40,030 nucleotides of DNA, from contig CAKNIB010000003.1 of NCBI GenBank assembly GCA_930979925.1, forward strand, positions 1-40,030, in the 5' to 3' direction. This stretch comes from an uncultured Clostridia bacterium (lineage in GTDB: Bacteria > Bacillota > Clostridia > Christensenellales > UBA1242). Shown piece after piece: positions 17,424 through 24,281 of the stretch; positions within the stretch are counted from its first letter, which is position 1; every line of letters starts with the position of its first letter. A model generated the notes under the pieces. The model worked only from the letters and a program-made list of their open reading frames with translations. It searched no databases and was not told the origin of the DNA. The translations under genes were made by a program, and so were the position numbers.

Positions 17424-18905
17424 TTAAAACTTTCTTGCATAATCTACAGTAATAGTTGTAGTATTGTCATTTTTCTTCTTTCTATTTACCAGTTTGTCCA
17501 CAATATATAGTTGAAGTGGCAAGATAATTGTAGATACAACCTGACCTGTTAACATATAAATTGCAAACACACTGTTATAGAACAGAGCAAATATACCTAA
17601 AATTATTGGAACAATAATTTGCATCCACTTGTTTGCTCCTGCAACTTTAACTTCTTTGCCCTCTCGTTTGTTCTTGCGCTTTGTGTGAAGATTGTTGAGA
17701 AGTATGCTAAGAGTTGAAATGACAACGCAAAGAAGAGGTAAAATGTAGTAACCGTTTACTCGACCTCTAGCGTCAGCAAGGTCGTTCATAAAGGCGTCGT
17801 AGATAAGATTTTCGCCGTAATCAAGATTGGTTGCTCCAACTTGTGAAACAAGTGTTGAGTAGCTAATGATGGACTGAGTTGTAGGTGAGTCGGCAAGCCA
17901 GATGTTTTCTATCCAAAGGAAGCTATCCTTTGTCTCGTCATAGACCTCAACTACATAATTCATGCAGACATTTTGCACGGCAGTTGAGAAATATAAATCC
18001 TCATAGATTGCCTCGCCATTTTCGCCGACAAGCGCGTTGCCATCTTCGTCAAGCGCTGGTGTATAGTCTTCAATTAATACAATATCTTTTGAGCCTATCT
18101 CTTCGCCTTCCTGATAAACTGGGAAGACTCTATTTAATAGCGAAATTAAATATCTATTAGATGTGACAACTGTTGTTTCGGTGCTTGTTTGTCCATCTGA
18201 CGAGGTCACGTTTTGGTCGATGTAACCAAAGTCAGTTTTGTAATCGGTTGTGTAAAGTGTGGATACTTTTACGCGATTGCCTTCTTCATCAAGAACATAG
18301 TCCTCGCCATCCATTTGGTACTGCACAAGATTGATGCTTTGACTACCGTCCTCGGCTGAAACAATCTCAATACCTAGGCTTTGATAGTTTCTAAAGAGCT
18401 CCTGCATATCAGCGTCTTCATATCCGCCATTTGCCATTACGTATTCGTCGATAACATTGACCGAATTTACATAACTATACTTTAAATTGTTGTAACTTGC
18501 ATCTATGTTGTAAGCCGCCATCGAGTTCAAACCAGAAAATAGGGTAAAGAATATCACCATGTTGAGCGCGGTTATAAGTAACATAACAAGACAACCGGTA
18601 TAATATGACCTTCCGTAATATTTTCTGTATACCTCATTTTGTTTTTGGTTCATTATTTGAGGCGTTTTTTCATACTTTGCCTTGATTTTATCAAGTTCGG
18701 GTTGCATTTTGACTTGGATAGCGTTCATTTTCTGCTGATTGTACTTGCTATATGTATCAACTATACCCCAAATAATCCTTATGACAACTGTCAAGAAGAT
18801 TATCGCAAGCACGTAATTGTTGGTTACAGCTTCAAATGCTTTTATTATGCTAATCCAAAATCCCGATGGCTCAGATAATGCAAGTAAAGTGCTTAAATTA
18901 GCCAT
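17424..18905 (-). CDS. yidC: Membrane protein insertase YidC/Oxa1 with a large extracytoplasmic insertion
   Basis: YidC inserts and folds membrane proteins. The 493 residues exceed the roughly 210-280 of typical Gram-positive YidC. Helices are seen near 30-50 (YVLAIIFLTVVIRIIWGIV), near 105-125 (GCLVMLLITALNMVIFFTLFSG), near 385-405 (YYILPLLCVVISTL), near 430-448 and near 450-470. The extra length is a segment of about 200 residues between the second helix and the FLWIENIWLADSP motif, acidic and likely outside. The conserved Arg in the first helix (VVIRIIW) is present. AAAGGAG lies inside the end of yidD, which it overlaps by 13 bases. Confidence 0.93.
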   Translation of the reverse strand: MANLSTLLALSEPSGFWISIIKAFEAVTNNYVLAIIFLTVVIRIIWGIVDTYSKYNQQKMNAIQVKMQPELDKIKAKYEKTPQIMNQKQNEVYRKYYGRSYYTGCLVMLLITALNMVIFFTLFSGLNSMAAYNIDASYNNLKYSYVNSVNVIDEYVMANGGYEDADMQELFRNYQSLGIEIVSAEDGSQSINLVQYQMDGEDYVLDEEGNRVKVSTLYTTDYKTDFGYIDQNVTSSDGQTSTETTVVTSNRYLISLLNRVFPVYQEGEEIGSKDIVLIEDYTPALDEDGNALVGENGEAIYEDLYFSTAVQNVCMNYVVEVYDETKDSFLWIENIWLADSPTTQSIISYSTLVSQVGATNLDYGENLIYDAFMNDLADARGRVNGYYILPLLCVVISTLSILLNNLHTKRKNKREGKEVKVAGANKWMQIIVPIILGIFALFYNSVFAIYMLTGQVVSTIILPLQLYIVDKLVNRKKKNDNTTTITVDYARKF

Positions 18906-19159
18906 TTTGATTCTCCTTTAATATTGATAGGAAGGGGGTCATAACCACAGTCTTTGTGCCAAGGGTTGCATTTGCAAAGCCGTTTCAGTCCGATAGCAAC
19001 ACCTTTTATTCCAAACATATTGATTGCCTCTAACATATAATTTGAGCAGGTTGGATAAAACCTGCAAGTGTGGGGCAATAAGGGTGAAATACATCCTTTA
19101 AAAAAATAAACAGGAAGTTTGATTATAAACTTCATAGATGTCTTAAGAAAATTTTTCAT
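18893..19159 (-). CDS. yidD: Membrane protein insertion efficiency factor YidD
   Basis: YidD is a small membrane-associated protein that aids YidC-dependent insertion. The 88 residues show the hallmark segments YFFKGCISPLLPHTCRFYPTCSNYMLEAI and LKRLCKCNPWHKDCGYDPLP. Its ATG shares the sequence ATGA with the rnpA stop (4-base overlap), and its 3' end overlaps yidC, so the operon is tightly coupled. Confidence 0.96.
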   Translation of the reverse strand: MKNFLKTSMKFIIKLPVYFFKGCISPLLPHTCRFYPTCSNYMLEAINMFGIKGVAIGLKRLCKCNPWHKDCGYDPLPINIKGESKWLI

Positions 19160-19515
19160 GACTTTACTTTACTAAAAAGCTCTATAAGTTGTCTTTCTAT
19201 TTCTTGGTAGTCAAGTCCGCAAGCGCCCACCCTTGCTTGAAGGATATAATTGTAGTTTGGCTTTGGTAGGTTATTTTTTCGAATAACCTCTTTAACTCTT
19301 CGCCTTAAAAGATTACGCTTGTTGGCCTTGCCTTCTTTTTTAGAGATAGAATATCCTATTTTATAGGCTTTGTACCTGCTTTTGACATAAAACAAATTGA
19401 AGTTTTTACTATGGACTCTTTCACCTTTTTTAAAGATATACTGAAACTGCCTGTTCTTTTTTAACCTATGGTCTGACCGCTCTTTTGTATTAAGCAGACA
19501 ATTTTTTTCTTCCAC
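19156..19515 (-). CDS. rnpA: Ribonuclease P protein component
   Basis: RnpA is the protein subunit of RNase P, which trims the 5' ends of tRNAs. The 119 residues carry the RNR motif region [19 protein letters not shown] and the N-terminal [17 protein letters not shown]. The only usable start is the GTG at 19515: no ATG, GTG or TTG occurs between it and LKKN. The gene therefore begins 26 bases before the rpmH stop, in a different frame. It ends with a 4-base overlap with yidD. Confidence 0.93.
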   Translation of the reverse strand: MEEKNCLLNTKERSDHRLKKNRQFQYIFKKGERVHSKNFNLFYVKSRYKAYKIGYSISKKEGKANKRNLLRRRVKEVIRKNNLPKPNYNYILQARVGACGLDYQEIERQLIELFSKVKS

Positions 19516-19624
19516 GATTTCTTCTTCTCTTTAAAACATTTCTTCCGCCATTGGTTCTCATTCTTTCTCTGAAACCATGAACTTTGCTTCTTTGTCTTTT
19601 CTTTGGCTGATAAGTTCTTTTCAT
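19490..19624 (-). CDS. rpmH: 50S ribosomal protein L34
   Basis: A 44-residue protein starting [20 protein letters not shown], the canonical L34 sequence. It continues with the basic [20 protein letters not shown] and ends LSA. AGGAGG precedes the ATG. It is the first gene of the minus-strand operon and its 3' end overlaps the start of rnpA by 26 bases. Confidence 0.97.
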   Translation of the reverse strand: MKRTYQPKKRQRSKVHGFRERMRTNGGRNVLKRRRNRGRKKLSA

Positions 19625-19660
19625 GTTGCGTATGCCTCCTTTTTAAATAGTAACTATCTT

Positions 19661-19689
19661 ATTATAAAGAATTAAAAGCATTTTGTCAA
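19661..19689 (-). promoter_or_regulatory. rpmH operon promoter
   Basis: Minus strand: TTGACA (19684-19689), a 17-nt spacer and TATAAT (19661-19666), both perfect consensus. Confidence 0.9.
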
Positions 19690-19751
19690 TTGTAAACAAC
19701 CAATTTTATTTGTAATATTTTGCTCAAACGACAAAATAGCAAGAAAAATGA

Positions 19752-20825
19752 GGAAAAATAAACAAAATCCAGGCATTTTCTAATCTTACAAGCCTTAATG
19801 ATATAGAATATAATATTCCTTCACTATCAGATTTTACTTCATCAAGTCAAGTGTTTGCACTTGCGGGCACGTATAATAGCAGAGTAGAGGTTACTTTTGG
19901 TCCTTCAGTTACAAGAATTCCTGCTTACTTGTTCTATAGCGGTGCTACTCCCAATGTAAGAATTGCGATAGTAAATATTGGAGAAAATGTAACATATATA
20001 GGAAGATACGCTTTTGATGTTATGGATACATATTTTACTAATGCAAATTTTGCAAATAAAGCAGGTTGGTTTGTTTCAACCAGTTCAACTGCAACATCAG
20101 GAACAAATATATCTGCAACAGTTTTATCAGTCGTATCACTTGCCGCTCAGTACTTAAGAACCACTTACGCAAGTTATTATTGGCACTATAACCCTCAAAT
20201 CATAGAAGACTTTACATTTAACAACGGCGAACTTGTATCATACACAGGCTCTGACGCAGAGGTAGAAATACCAAACACATATTCAACAGCAGTAATAAAC
20301 GGTGAAACTGTATTTGTTGAAGGCGATACTTACGCTGTTACCGCAATTGCAGACGGTGATTTAATTCCTGCTTCTGGAACAATTACAGGTGCCTTCTATA
20401 ACAACCGCACGATAACTAGCGTAGTTATTCCTGACACAGTTACAAGAATAGGTGATTATGCATTTTCAAATTGTAGTAACTTAGAAAGCGTGACAATGCC
20501 TACAAGTTTGGAAGAAATAGGTTTTAGAGCCTTTAATGCATGTGAAAGTTTAACCGGAATTACATTTGCAAATAGTTTACAATCAATAGAGAGTTATGCC
20601 TTCTATGGATGCACAAGCTTAACAACTTTAACAATGCCTGCAAGCTTAAACTTTATTGGTACTTACGCATTTTCTGGTGCAGGTTTAACATCGGTAACAT
20701 TCTTAGAGACAAGCGGGTGGACAGCTGGTACAACCTCATTGTCAGCGTCAAGCTTAGCAGCCGGAAGAACAGCAGCAACATATTTAACATCAACATATGT
20801 ATCTCAAGAATGGGCTCGCTCATAA
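19752..20825 (+). pseudogene. 5'-truncated leucine-rich-repeat gene (headless fragment or silent cassette)
   Basis: An open frame begins after a stop at 19749-19751. From about 19768 it reads straight into the middle of a repeat (QAFSNLTSLNDIEYN), matching units of the 30682 protein such as CTALTEINYN. No signal peptide, shared N-terminal domain, promoter or ribosome site is present; the first possible start is a GTG at 19851 without a Shine-Dalgarno. Two modules follow. The first ends with a GWFVST..LAAQYLRTTYASYYW segment. The second restarts with FTFNNGELVSYTGSDAEVEIP, homologous to the start of the repeat region of the 24282 protein, and ends GWTAGTTSLSASSLAAGRTA onward. The frame is intact to its stop and a terminator follows, so decay is not advanced. 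Confidence 0.7.
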
Positions 20826-20827
20826 CA

Positions 20828-20863
20828 AAAAAGACTTAGCAATTAACTTAGCTAAGTCTTTTT
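20828..20863 (+). terminator. Terminator of the truncated repeat gene
   Basis: AAAAAGACTTAGC (20828-20840) and GCTAAGTCTTTTT (20851-20863) form a perfect 13-bp stem. Confidence 0.85.
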
Positions 20864-20866
20864 AAA

Positions 20867-21038
20867 TATAATAAAAAATACCCTTACACTAGCGAATAGT
20901 CGCCAAGCGCTTGCTTTTAAACTTTCAACCACAACTTTTATTTTTTATTTTTTCTTTCTTATTTCAAAAATAATCTGAGATTAAAAGAAGAGTGAAAAAC
21001 GAAAAATGAAAAAATAAAAGTCCAAACAAAAAATAACC
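20867..21038 (+). repeat. Direct repeat copy A
   Basis: This roughly 172-bp stretch recurs at 21311-21482 with a modest number of differences; both copies contain AGCGAATAGTCGCCAAGCGC and TCTGAGATTAAAAGAAGAGT. Parts recur inverted near 29620-29720 (AGTCGCCAAGCG and AACCACAACTTTTCTTTCTT). Confidence 0.8.
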
Positions 21039-21176
21039 TATGATTAAATAAAAGCACCCTCAAACCGCGTGGCGAAGTACACCTAACGTTTAGTAGCAAA
21101 GTCGCGCTAAATGCGAGAGAATGGAGCATTTACGTTTGGCGCGAGAAGAGAAAAAATAAGCGCCACCGCCGTAAGC

Positions 21177-21196
21177 GCCTCGCATATAAGCGAGGC
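21177..21196. repeat. GC-rich hairpin
   Basis: GCCTCGC, a 6-nt loop and GCGAGGC lie inside a locally GC-rich block (about 21060-21215) that stands out from the AT-rich surroundings and has no ORF. Confidence 0.45.
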
Positions 21197-21222
21197 TAGG
21201 CAGAAGCGCAATTTTTTCTCTA

Positions 21223-21305
21223 TGGTAGCAGCAACTGGGACCCCACCCTAAAAATCTAACGATTTTCAGGGAACCCGGGCGAACCGTTTCACTGGTTCGA
21301 TCCCA
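21223..21305. repeat. tRNA-Met-derived fragments split by a hairpin module
   Basis: 21223-21240 equals the last 18 bases of the tRNA at 21512-21588 (antisense). 21289-21305 equals its T-arm in the opposite orientation (TCACTGGTTCGATCCCA). Between them is a hairpin CCCTAAAAATC-TAAC-GATTTTCAGGG (21246-21271) plus GAACCCGGG, of the same type as the modules near 24175, 29828 and 30522. It cannot fold as a tRNA. Confidence 0.6.
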
Positions 21306-21310
21306 ATTTA

Positions 21311-21482
21311 TATAATAAAAAATACCCTCACACTAGCGAATAGTCGCCAAGCGCTTGTTTTTAAATACCCAACCTTAACTTTTCTTTTTTCTTTCTTATT
21401 TCTTATTTCAAAAATAATCTGAGATTAAAAGAAGAGTGAAAAACGAAAAATAAAAAAATAAGAATACAAACAAAAATAACCC
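21311..21482 (+). repeat. Direct repeat copy B
   Basis: Second copy of the repeat at 20867-21038, offset by 444 bases. It ends just before the true tRNA gene, as copy A precedes the tRNA fragment at 21223. Confidence 0.8.
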
Positions 21483-21511
21483 TCGAACAAAGTTCTCGGA
21501 TTATTTTTGTT
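21476..21511 (-). terminator. Terminator of tRNA-Met
   Basis: On the minus strand CCGAGAAC-TTT-GTTCGAGG (two mismatches) is flanked by AACAAAAATAA and TTATTTTTGTT, which also pair and give a T run. Confidence 0.6.
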
Positions 21512-21588
21512 TGGTAGCAGCAACTGGGATCGAACCAGTGACCTCAAGAGTATGAATCTTGCGCTCTAGCCAGCTGAGCTATGCTGCC
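21512..21588 (-). tRNA. trnM: tRNA with CAT anticodon (Met, elongator-type)
   Basis: A full 77-nt cloverleaf including encoded CCA: acceptor GGCAGCA/TGCTGCT (first pair G-U), D arm GCTC/GAGC, anticodon stem CAAGA/TCTTG with loop TTCATAC, and T stem ACTGG/CCAGT with loop TTCGATC. Anticodon CAT means Met or a lysidine-modified Ile2. The first pair is not C1xA72, so it is not an initiator. The body (GGCAGCATAGCTCAG...) looks like elongator Met. Confidence 0.93.
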
Positions 21589-21611
21589 ATATTTTAAGTT
21601 GTTACTAGAAA

Positions 21612-21640
21612 ATTATATACAAATTATACCTGTTTGTCAA
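21612..21640 (-). promoter_or_regulatory. tRNA-Met promoter
   Basis: Minus strand: TTGACA (21635-21640), a 17-nt spacer and TATAAT (21612-21617), perfect consensus. Confidence 0.85.
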
Positions 21641-21697
21641 GTGAAATATTAATTTAAATATATTTTTTTCTTTTGAAATGTTACTTGTTTTTTATAT

Positions 21698-21726
21698 TTG
21701 ATATATTCTGCAATTTTTGTTATAAT
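21698..21726 (+). promoter_or_regulatory. Promoter of the 21745 gene
   Basis: TTGATA (21698-21703), a 17-nt spacer and TATAAT (21721-21726). Confidence 0.75.
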
Positions 21727-21744
21727 ACTACTCAAGGAGATTTT

Positions 21745-22017
21745 ATGATACACTCAATGGCAGGCGGGGAGCTTACCACGCACGGCAAGCATGATTACGC
21801 AAAGGTAGAAATTTTAGAAGGAGAAAGAGCGGGAGATGTCCTTTGGTTTGTCTCATCCTTTCCACAGCTAAAAACTGGCGATAAGGTACTCGTGCCTTTG
21901 TCACAGTTTGCAATCACTAAAGCAAAAGTGTTAAGAGTGGACAAAGACGTTGACGAGTTTTCTTTCCCTATCCCAATAAAACGATTAAAGTACATAGTTG
22001 AAATTATAAATGAGTAA
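21745..22017 (+). CDS. Small beta-rich protein of unknown function
   Basis: 90 residues from the ATG at 21745 (MIHSMAGGEL); AAGGAGA lies upstream and a promoter TATAAT just before that, ruling out the longer frame. The sequence (YAKVEILEGERAGDVLWFVSSFPQLKTGDKVLVPL) has alternating hydrophobic strands and resembles a small OB/SH3-like barrel, but I do not recognise a named family. It is cytoplasmic and monocistronic, converging on pflA with a shared terminator. Confidence 0.7.
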   Translation: MIHSMAGGELTTHGKHDYAKVEILEGERAGDVLWFVSSFPQLKTGDKVLVPLSQFAITKAKVLRVDKDVDEFSFPIPIKRLKYIVEIINE

Positions 22018-22075
22018 CATAAAGTTTTACCATTATGTGCTTGTCAGACGCTCTCGTTTTTGGTTAATATTTAAT

Positions 22076-22104
22076 AAAAAGTGGATAAATATGTCCACTT
22101 TTTT
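22076..22104. terminator. Bidirectional terminator between the 21745 gene and pflA
   Basis: AAAAAGTGGA (22076-22085) pairs with TCCACTTTTT (22094 on); T runs are present on both strands. Confidence 0.75.
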
Positions 22105-22819
22105 AATCTTGCAATAATTTTTCAAGCTCTTTGCATCTTTCTTCTTCCATGTCAGGCACGCCTTCAAGCCGATACTTTATTTTTAGGTCTTCATATTTGT
22201 GTACGCCGATGGTCTTGTAAGGCAAAAGCTCTACTTTTTCAACATTTCTTAGTTGCGAAACAAAATCTTTTATTTTTTTTATGTTCTCTTCATTGTCGTT
22301 AATGCCTGGAACTATAACCTGCCTAATCCACAACTTTTTGTTAAGTCTTTGACAATCTGCCAAGAATTTTTTAAACCTTATCATCGGCTGTCCGGTGATT
22401 TTTTTGTAGTCCTCTTCACTGACAGCTTTTAAGTCAAGAATAACAAGGTCTGTCAGCAATAGTATCTCATCATAATCACCAAAACCCACGCCTGCAGTGT
22501 CAAGCGCGGTGTTTATTCCTTCCTTTTTGCAAAGCTTTAGACACTCAAGCAAAAATTTAGGCTGGAGCAGGGGCTCACCGCCCGAAAAATTCACTCCACC
22601 AGTGCGACCAAAGTAGCTCTTAAACCTAACTATCTTTTTTACTAGCTCTTCTGGAGTCATCCTTTGGCACTCTTTATCCTTATCCCAAGTCTCAGGGTTG
22701 TGACAATACAGACAACGTAGCTCACAGCCCTGCAAAAAAACTACATAACGTATGCCTGGACCATCCACAAGCCCCATGCTTTCTATGCTGCTGATATTAC
22801 CTAAAATTTCTTTTTCCAT
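22103..22819 (-). CDS. pflA: Pyruvate formate-lyase activating enzyme
   Basis: A radical SAM enzyme that makes the glycyl radical on PflB under anoxic conditions. It has 238 residues. The [4Fe-4S] motif CxxxCxxC appears as CELRCLYC near residues 32-39, followed by HNPETW. The SAM-binding NFSGGEPLLQ lies near 77-86. IDGPGIR appears here as VDGPGIR near 18-24. AAGAGG precedes the ATG. It has its own promoter (22838-22866) and is separated from pflB by about 4.4 kb, unlike the usual adjacent pair. Confidence 0.96.
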   Translation of the reverse strand: MEKEILGNISSIESMGLVDGPGIRYVVFLQGCELRCLYCHNPETWDKDKECQRMTPEELVKKIVRFKSYFGRTGGVNFSGGEPLLQPKFLLECLKLCKKEGINTALDTAGVGFGDYDEILLLTDLVILDLKAVSEEDYKKITGQPMIRFKKFLADCQRLNKKLWIRQVIVPGINDNEENIKKIKDFVSQLRNVEKVELLPYKTIGVHKYEDLKIKYRLEGVPDMEEERCKELEKLLQD

Positions 22820-22837
22820 AAAACCTCTTACAAACTT

Positions 22838-22866
22838 ATTTTAATATATAGCCCTTTATTTTGCAA
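22838..22866 (-). promoter_or_regulatory. pflA promoter
   Basis: Minus strand: TTGCAA (22861-22866), a 17-nt spacer and TAAAAT (22838-22843). Confidence 0.6.
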
Positions 22867-22906
22867 GAAAAAACTCGGCTTTAAGAGATATCTCTTGTAA
22901 GCCGAG
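22867..22906 (-). terminator. Terminator of the sigma-like gene
   Basis: CTCGGCTT and AAGCCGAG close a long hairpin whose inner part AGAGATATCTCT is itself palindromic; on the minus strand GAGTTTTTTC follows. Confidence 0.8.
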
Positions 22907-22909
22907 CGC

Positions 22910-23629
22910 CTATTCTTTTTCTTTTTCTTCTTCATTTAAAGATGTAAAGTTTTCCTTTAACTGCTCTTTGGCTTTATGAATGTCAGTGATAACTAGTTGG
23001 TGAGAGGTGTTATAATACTGACTAAGCTCAACTGTATTATAGTGCCCATCGCCAAGCCCATAATACATACAAAATAACTTGTGCCTCTTTGGCGAAACTT
23101 CCTTCATTATGCCTGGCAGTTCTTTTTCCATAAAAAATTTGCTATCTATAAGCTCGATTATTTTGTCTTCTATACTATTGTCGGCAATTTGTAGGTCCTC
23201 ACTTTCTTTGCCGTCTATATATCTATATTCTTGCTCCTGCAAACTCTCTAAACTAACCTTATCAAGTCCATCACCGCGTTCGCCCTTTAATAAAAGGTAA
23301 ATTAATAGGAGCTTTGACTTGTGTACAAAGGTATAAAACTGGTCAGGGAATGTCTTGTTTTTAGCATGCAAGTCTATCTTTGTCTTTGCGCACTCAAAAG
23401 CATATGAAGCAAGTTCGTCCCGCTTTATATTTTTAAAAGGTAAGTATTGATAGGCCCTTTCAGCCAATCTTTCATTAAACTCGCTTGTCGCCTTGATAAG
23501 CTTTTTGCATGCAACTTTGTCGCCTCCATATATGGCAGAAACCAGTTTTGTATACTCATTATTGTCAATAGAAATCTTTATGTTGTCAGTGTTTATTAAT
23601 CTGCTTATTCTGTTGTAAACTATATCCAT
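22910..23629 (-). CDS. RNA polymerase sigma-70-like protein, divergent
   Basis: 239 residues. The C-terminal part resembles sigma region 4: MKEVSPKRHKLFCMYYGLGDGHYNTVELSQYYNTSHQLVITDIHKAKEQL matches the LYYGLDDG..TLEEI...V....V..I...A...L pattern of the -35-binding helix-turn-helix. The N-terminal half (EFNERLAERAYQYLPFKNIKRDELASYAFECAKTKID to FYTFVHKSKLL) is a plausible, weakly conserved region 2. A linker (EEQEYRYIDGKESEDL type) joins them. GAGGAT precedes the ATG and it has a TTGACA promoter. It sits about 650 bases upstream of, and divergent from, the 24282 repeat gene. Its target genes are unknown. Confidence 0.65.
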   Translation of the reverse strand: MDIVYNRISRLINTDNIKISIDNNEYTKLVSAIYGGDKVACKKLIKATSEFNERLAERAYQYLPFKNIKRDELASYAFECAKTKIDLHAKNKTFPDQFYTFVHKSKLLLIYLLLKGERGDGLDKVSLESLQEQEYRYIDGKESEDLQIADNSIEDKIIELIDSKFFMEKELPGIMKEVSPKRHKLFCMYYGLGDGHYNTVELSQYYNTSHQLVITDIHKAKEQLKENFTSLNEEEKEKE

Positions 23630-23647
23630 TATATCCTCACGAAAATA

Positions 23648-23675
23648 AGTATACTCAAAGTTGGCGATTTGTCAA
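23648..23675 (-). promoter_or_regulatory. Promoter of the sigma-like gene
   Basis: Minus strand: TTGACA (23670-23675), a 16-nt spacer and TATACT (23648-23653). Confidence 0.65.
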
Positions 23676-23797
23676 GCCCAACTTGTCCACTTTTTGCTAA
23701 ATTTAAAAATTCTTTAAAAACGAAAAACTATGATTATTAAAGATGACCAAACCCAGATAAAAATCCAATAAAATGATAAAATTTTTAACAAATTTTC

Positions 23798-23843
23798 AAA
23801 ATGACGCAATTTTGCTTGACAAAAAAGTCGGGGGGGGTAATAT
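23798..23843 (+). promoter_or_regulatory. G-tract promoter 2 with upstream conserved block
   Basis: TTGACA (23816-23821) and TAATAT (23838-23843) are separated by 16 nt ending in eight G (23830-23837). The preceding 18 bases equal those of promoters 1 and 3. Confidence 0.8.
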
Positions 23844-23911
23844 AGGGTATCACTAGAAATATAGATATAATTTTTCTATTTTTTAGCCCTTCGGGCAGAG
23901 CCCAAAAAAAC

Positions 23912-23939
23912 ATTTGCAAAATCGAAAGATTTTGCAAAA
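23912..23939. repeat. Hairpin in the 24282 leader
   Basis: TTTGCAAAATC-GAAA-GATTTTGCAAA, an 11-bp stem just before the DnaA-box pair. Confidence 0.6.
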
Positions 23940-23942
23940 AAC

Positions 23943-23970
23943 TGTGGATAACTTGCCTAAGTTATCCACA
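23943..23970. promoter_or_regulatory. Inverted pair of DnaA boxes in the 24282 leader
   Basis: TGTGGATAACTT (23943-23954), loop GCCT and AAGTTATCCACA (23959-23970), two perfect TTATCCACA boxes 100 bases past the -10 box. A strongly AT-rich tract (23976-24010) follows directly. Confidence 0.7.
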
Positions 23971-24007
23971 ACACAAGATTTTCAAAAATTTCAAAAATTT
24001 TTGAAAA

Positions 24008-24121
24008 TTATGACGCCATAATGACGTCACACCTGTGACAACTATATTTTATATAAGTAAAATATGGTTGTAATCTGATAAATTATGGTATTAAATCACA
24101 TAATTTATCAATACTAAATTA
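24008..24121 (+). repeat. Leader block conserved with the 30682 gene
   Basis: 24008-24051 (TTATGACG, AATGACGTCAC, TGTGACAACTATATTTTA) matches 30355-30398. 24085-24121 (GGTATTAAAT, ACATAATTTATCAATACTAA) matches 30429-30466 and, less closely, 15349-15385. They are noncoding and lie between promoter and start codon. Confidence 0.7.
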
Positions 24122-24174
24122 ACCTAGCAGACCTAACATTATAAAAGCGTACCCGGTAATGGACCGCATTTGCA

Positions 24175-24253
24175 CCCACAAAATCTTACGATTTTGCGGG
24201 GACCCGCATTACGACGAAAATTCCAGAGGAATTTTCTAGGGGGTGGAAGGGGA
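24175..24253 (+). repeat. Hairpin modules and the left copy of a 47-bp inverted repeat
   Basis: 24175-24200 is the hairpin CCCACAAAATC-TTAC-GATTTTGCGGG. 24207-24253 is a 47-base block repeated exactly, in inverse orientation, at 29862-29908; it contains the hairpin GAAAATTCC-AGA-GGAATTTTC (24216-24236) and the purine-rich AGGGGGTGGAAGGGGA. Confidence 0.85.
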
Positions 24254-24281
24254 ACTGGGACAATTAAAAGGAGAAAAATTT

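Noticed and set aside
16686..17510. Plus-strand ORFs over jag
   Set aside because: Antisense shadows of the Lys/Glu-rich linker; jag has clear domain motifs on the minus strand.
21223..21305. A second functional tRNA
   Set aside because: Only 18 bases of the 3' end and an inverted T-arm are present; no acceptor, D or anticodon arms can form.
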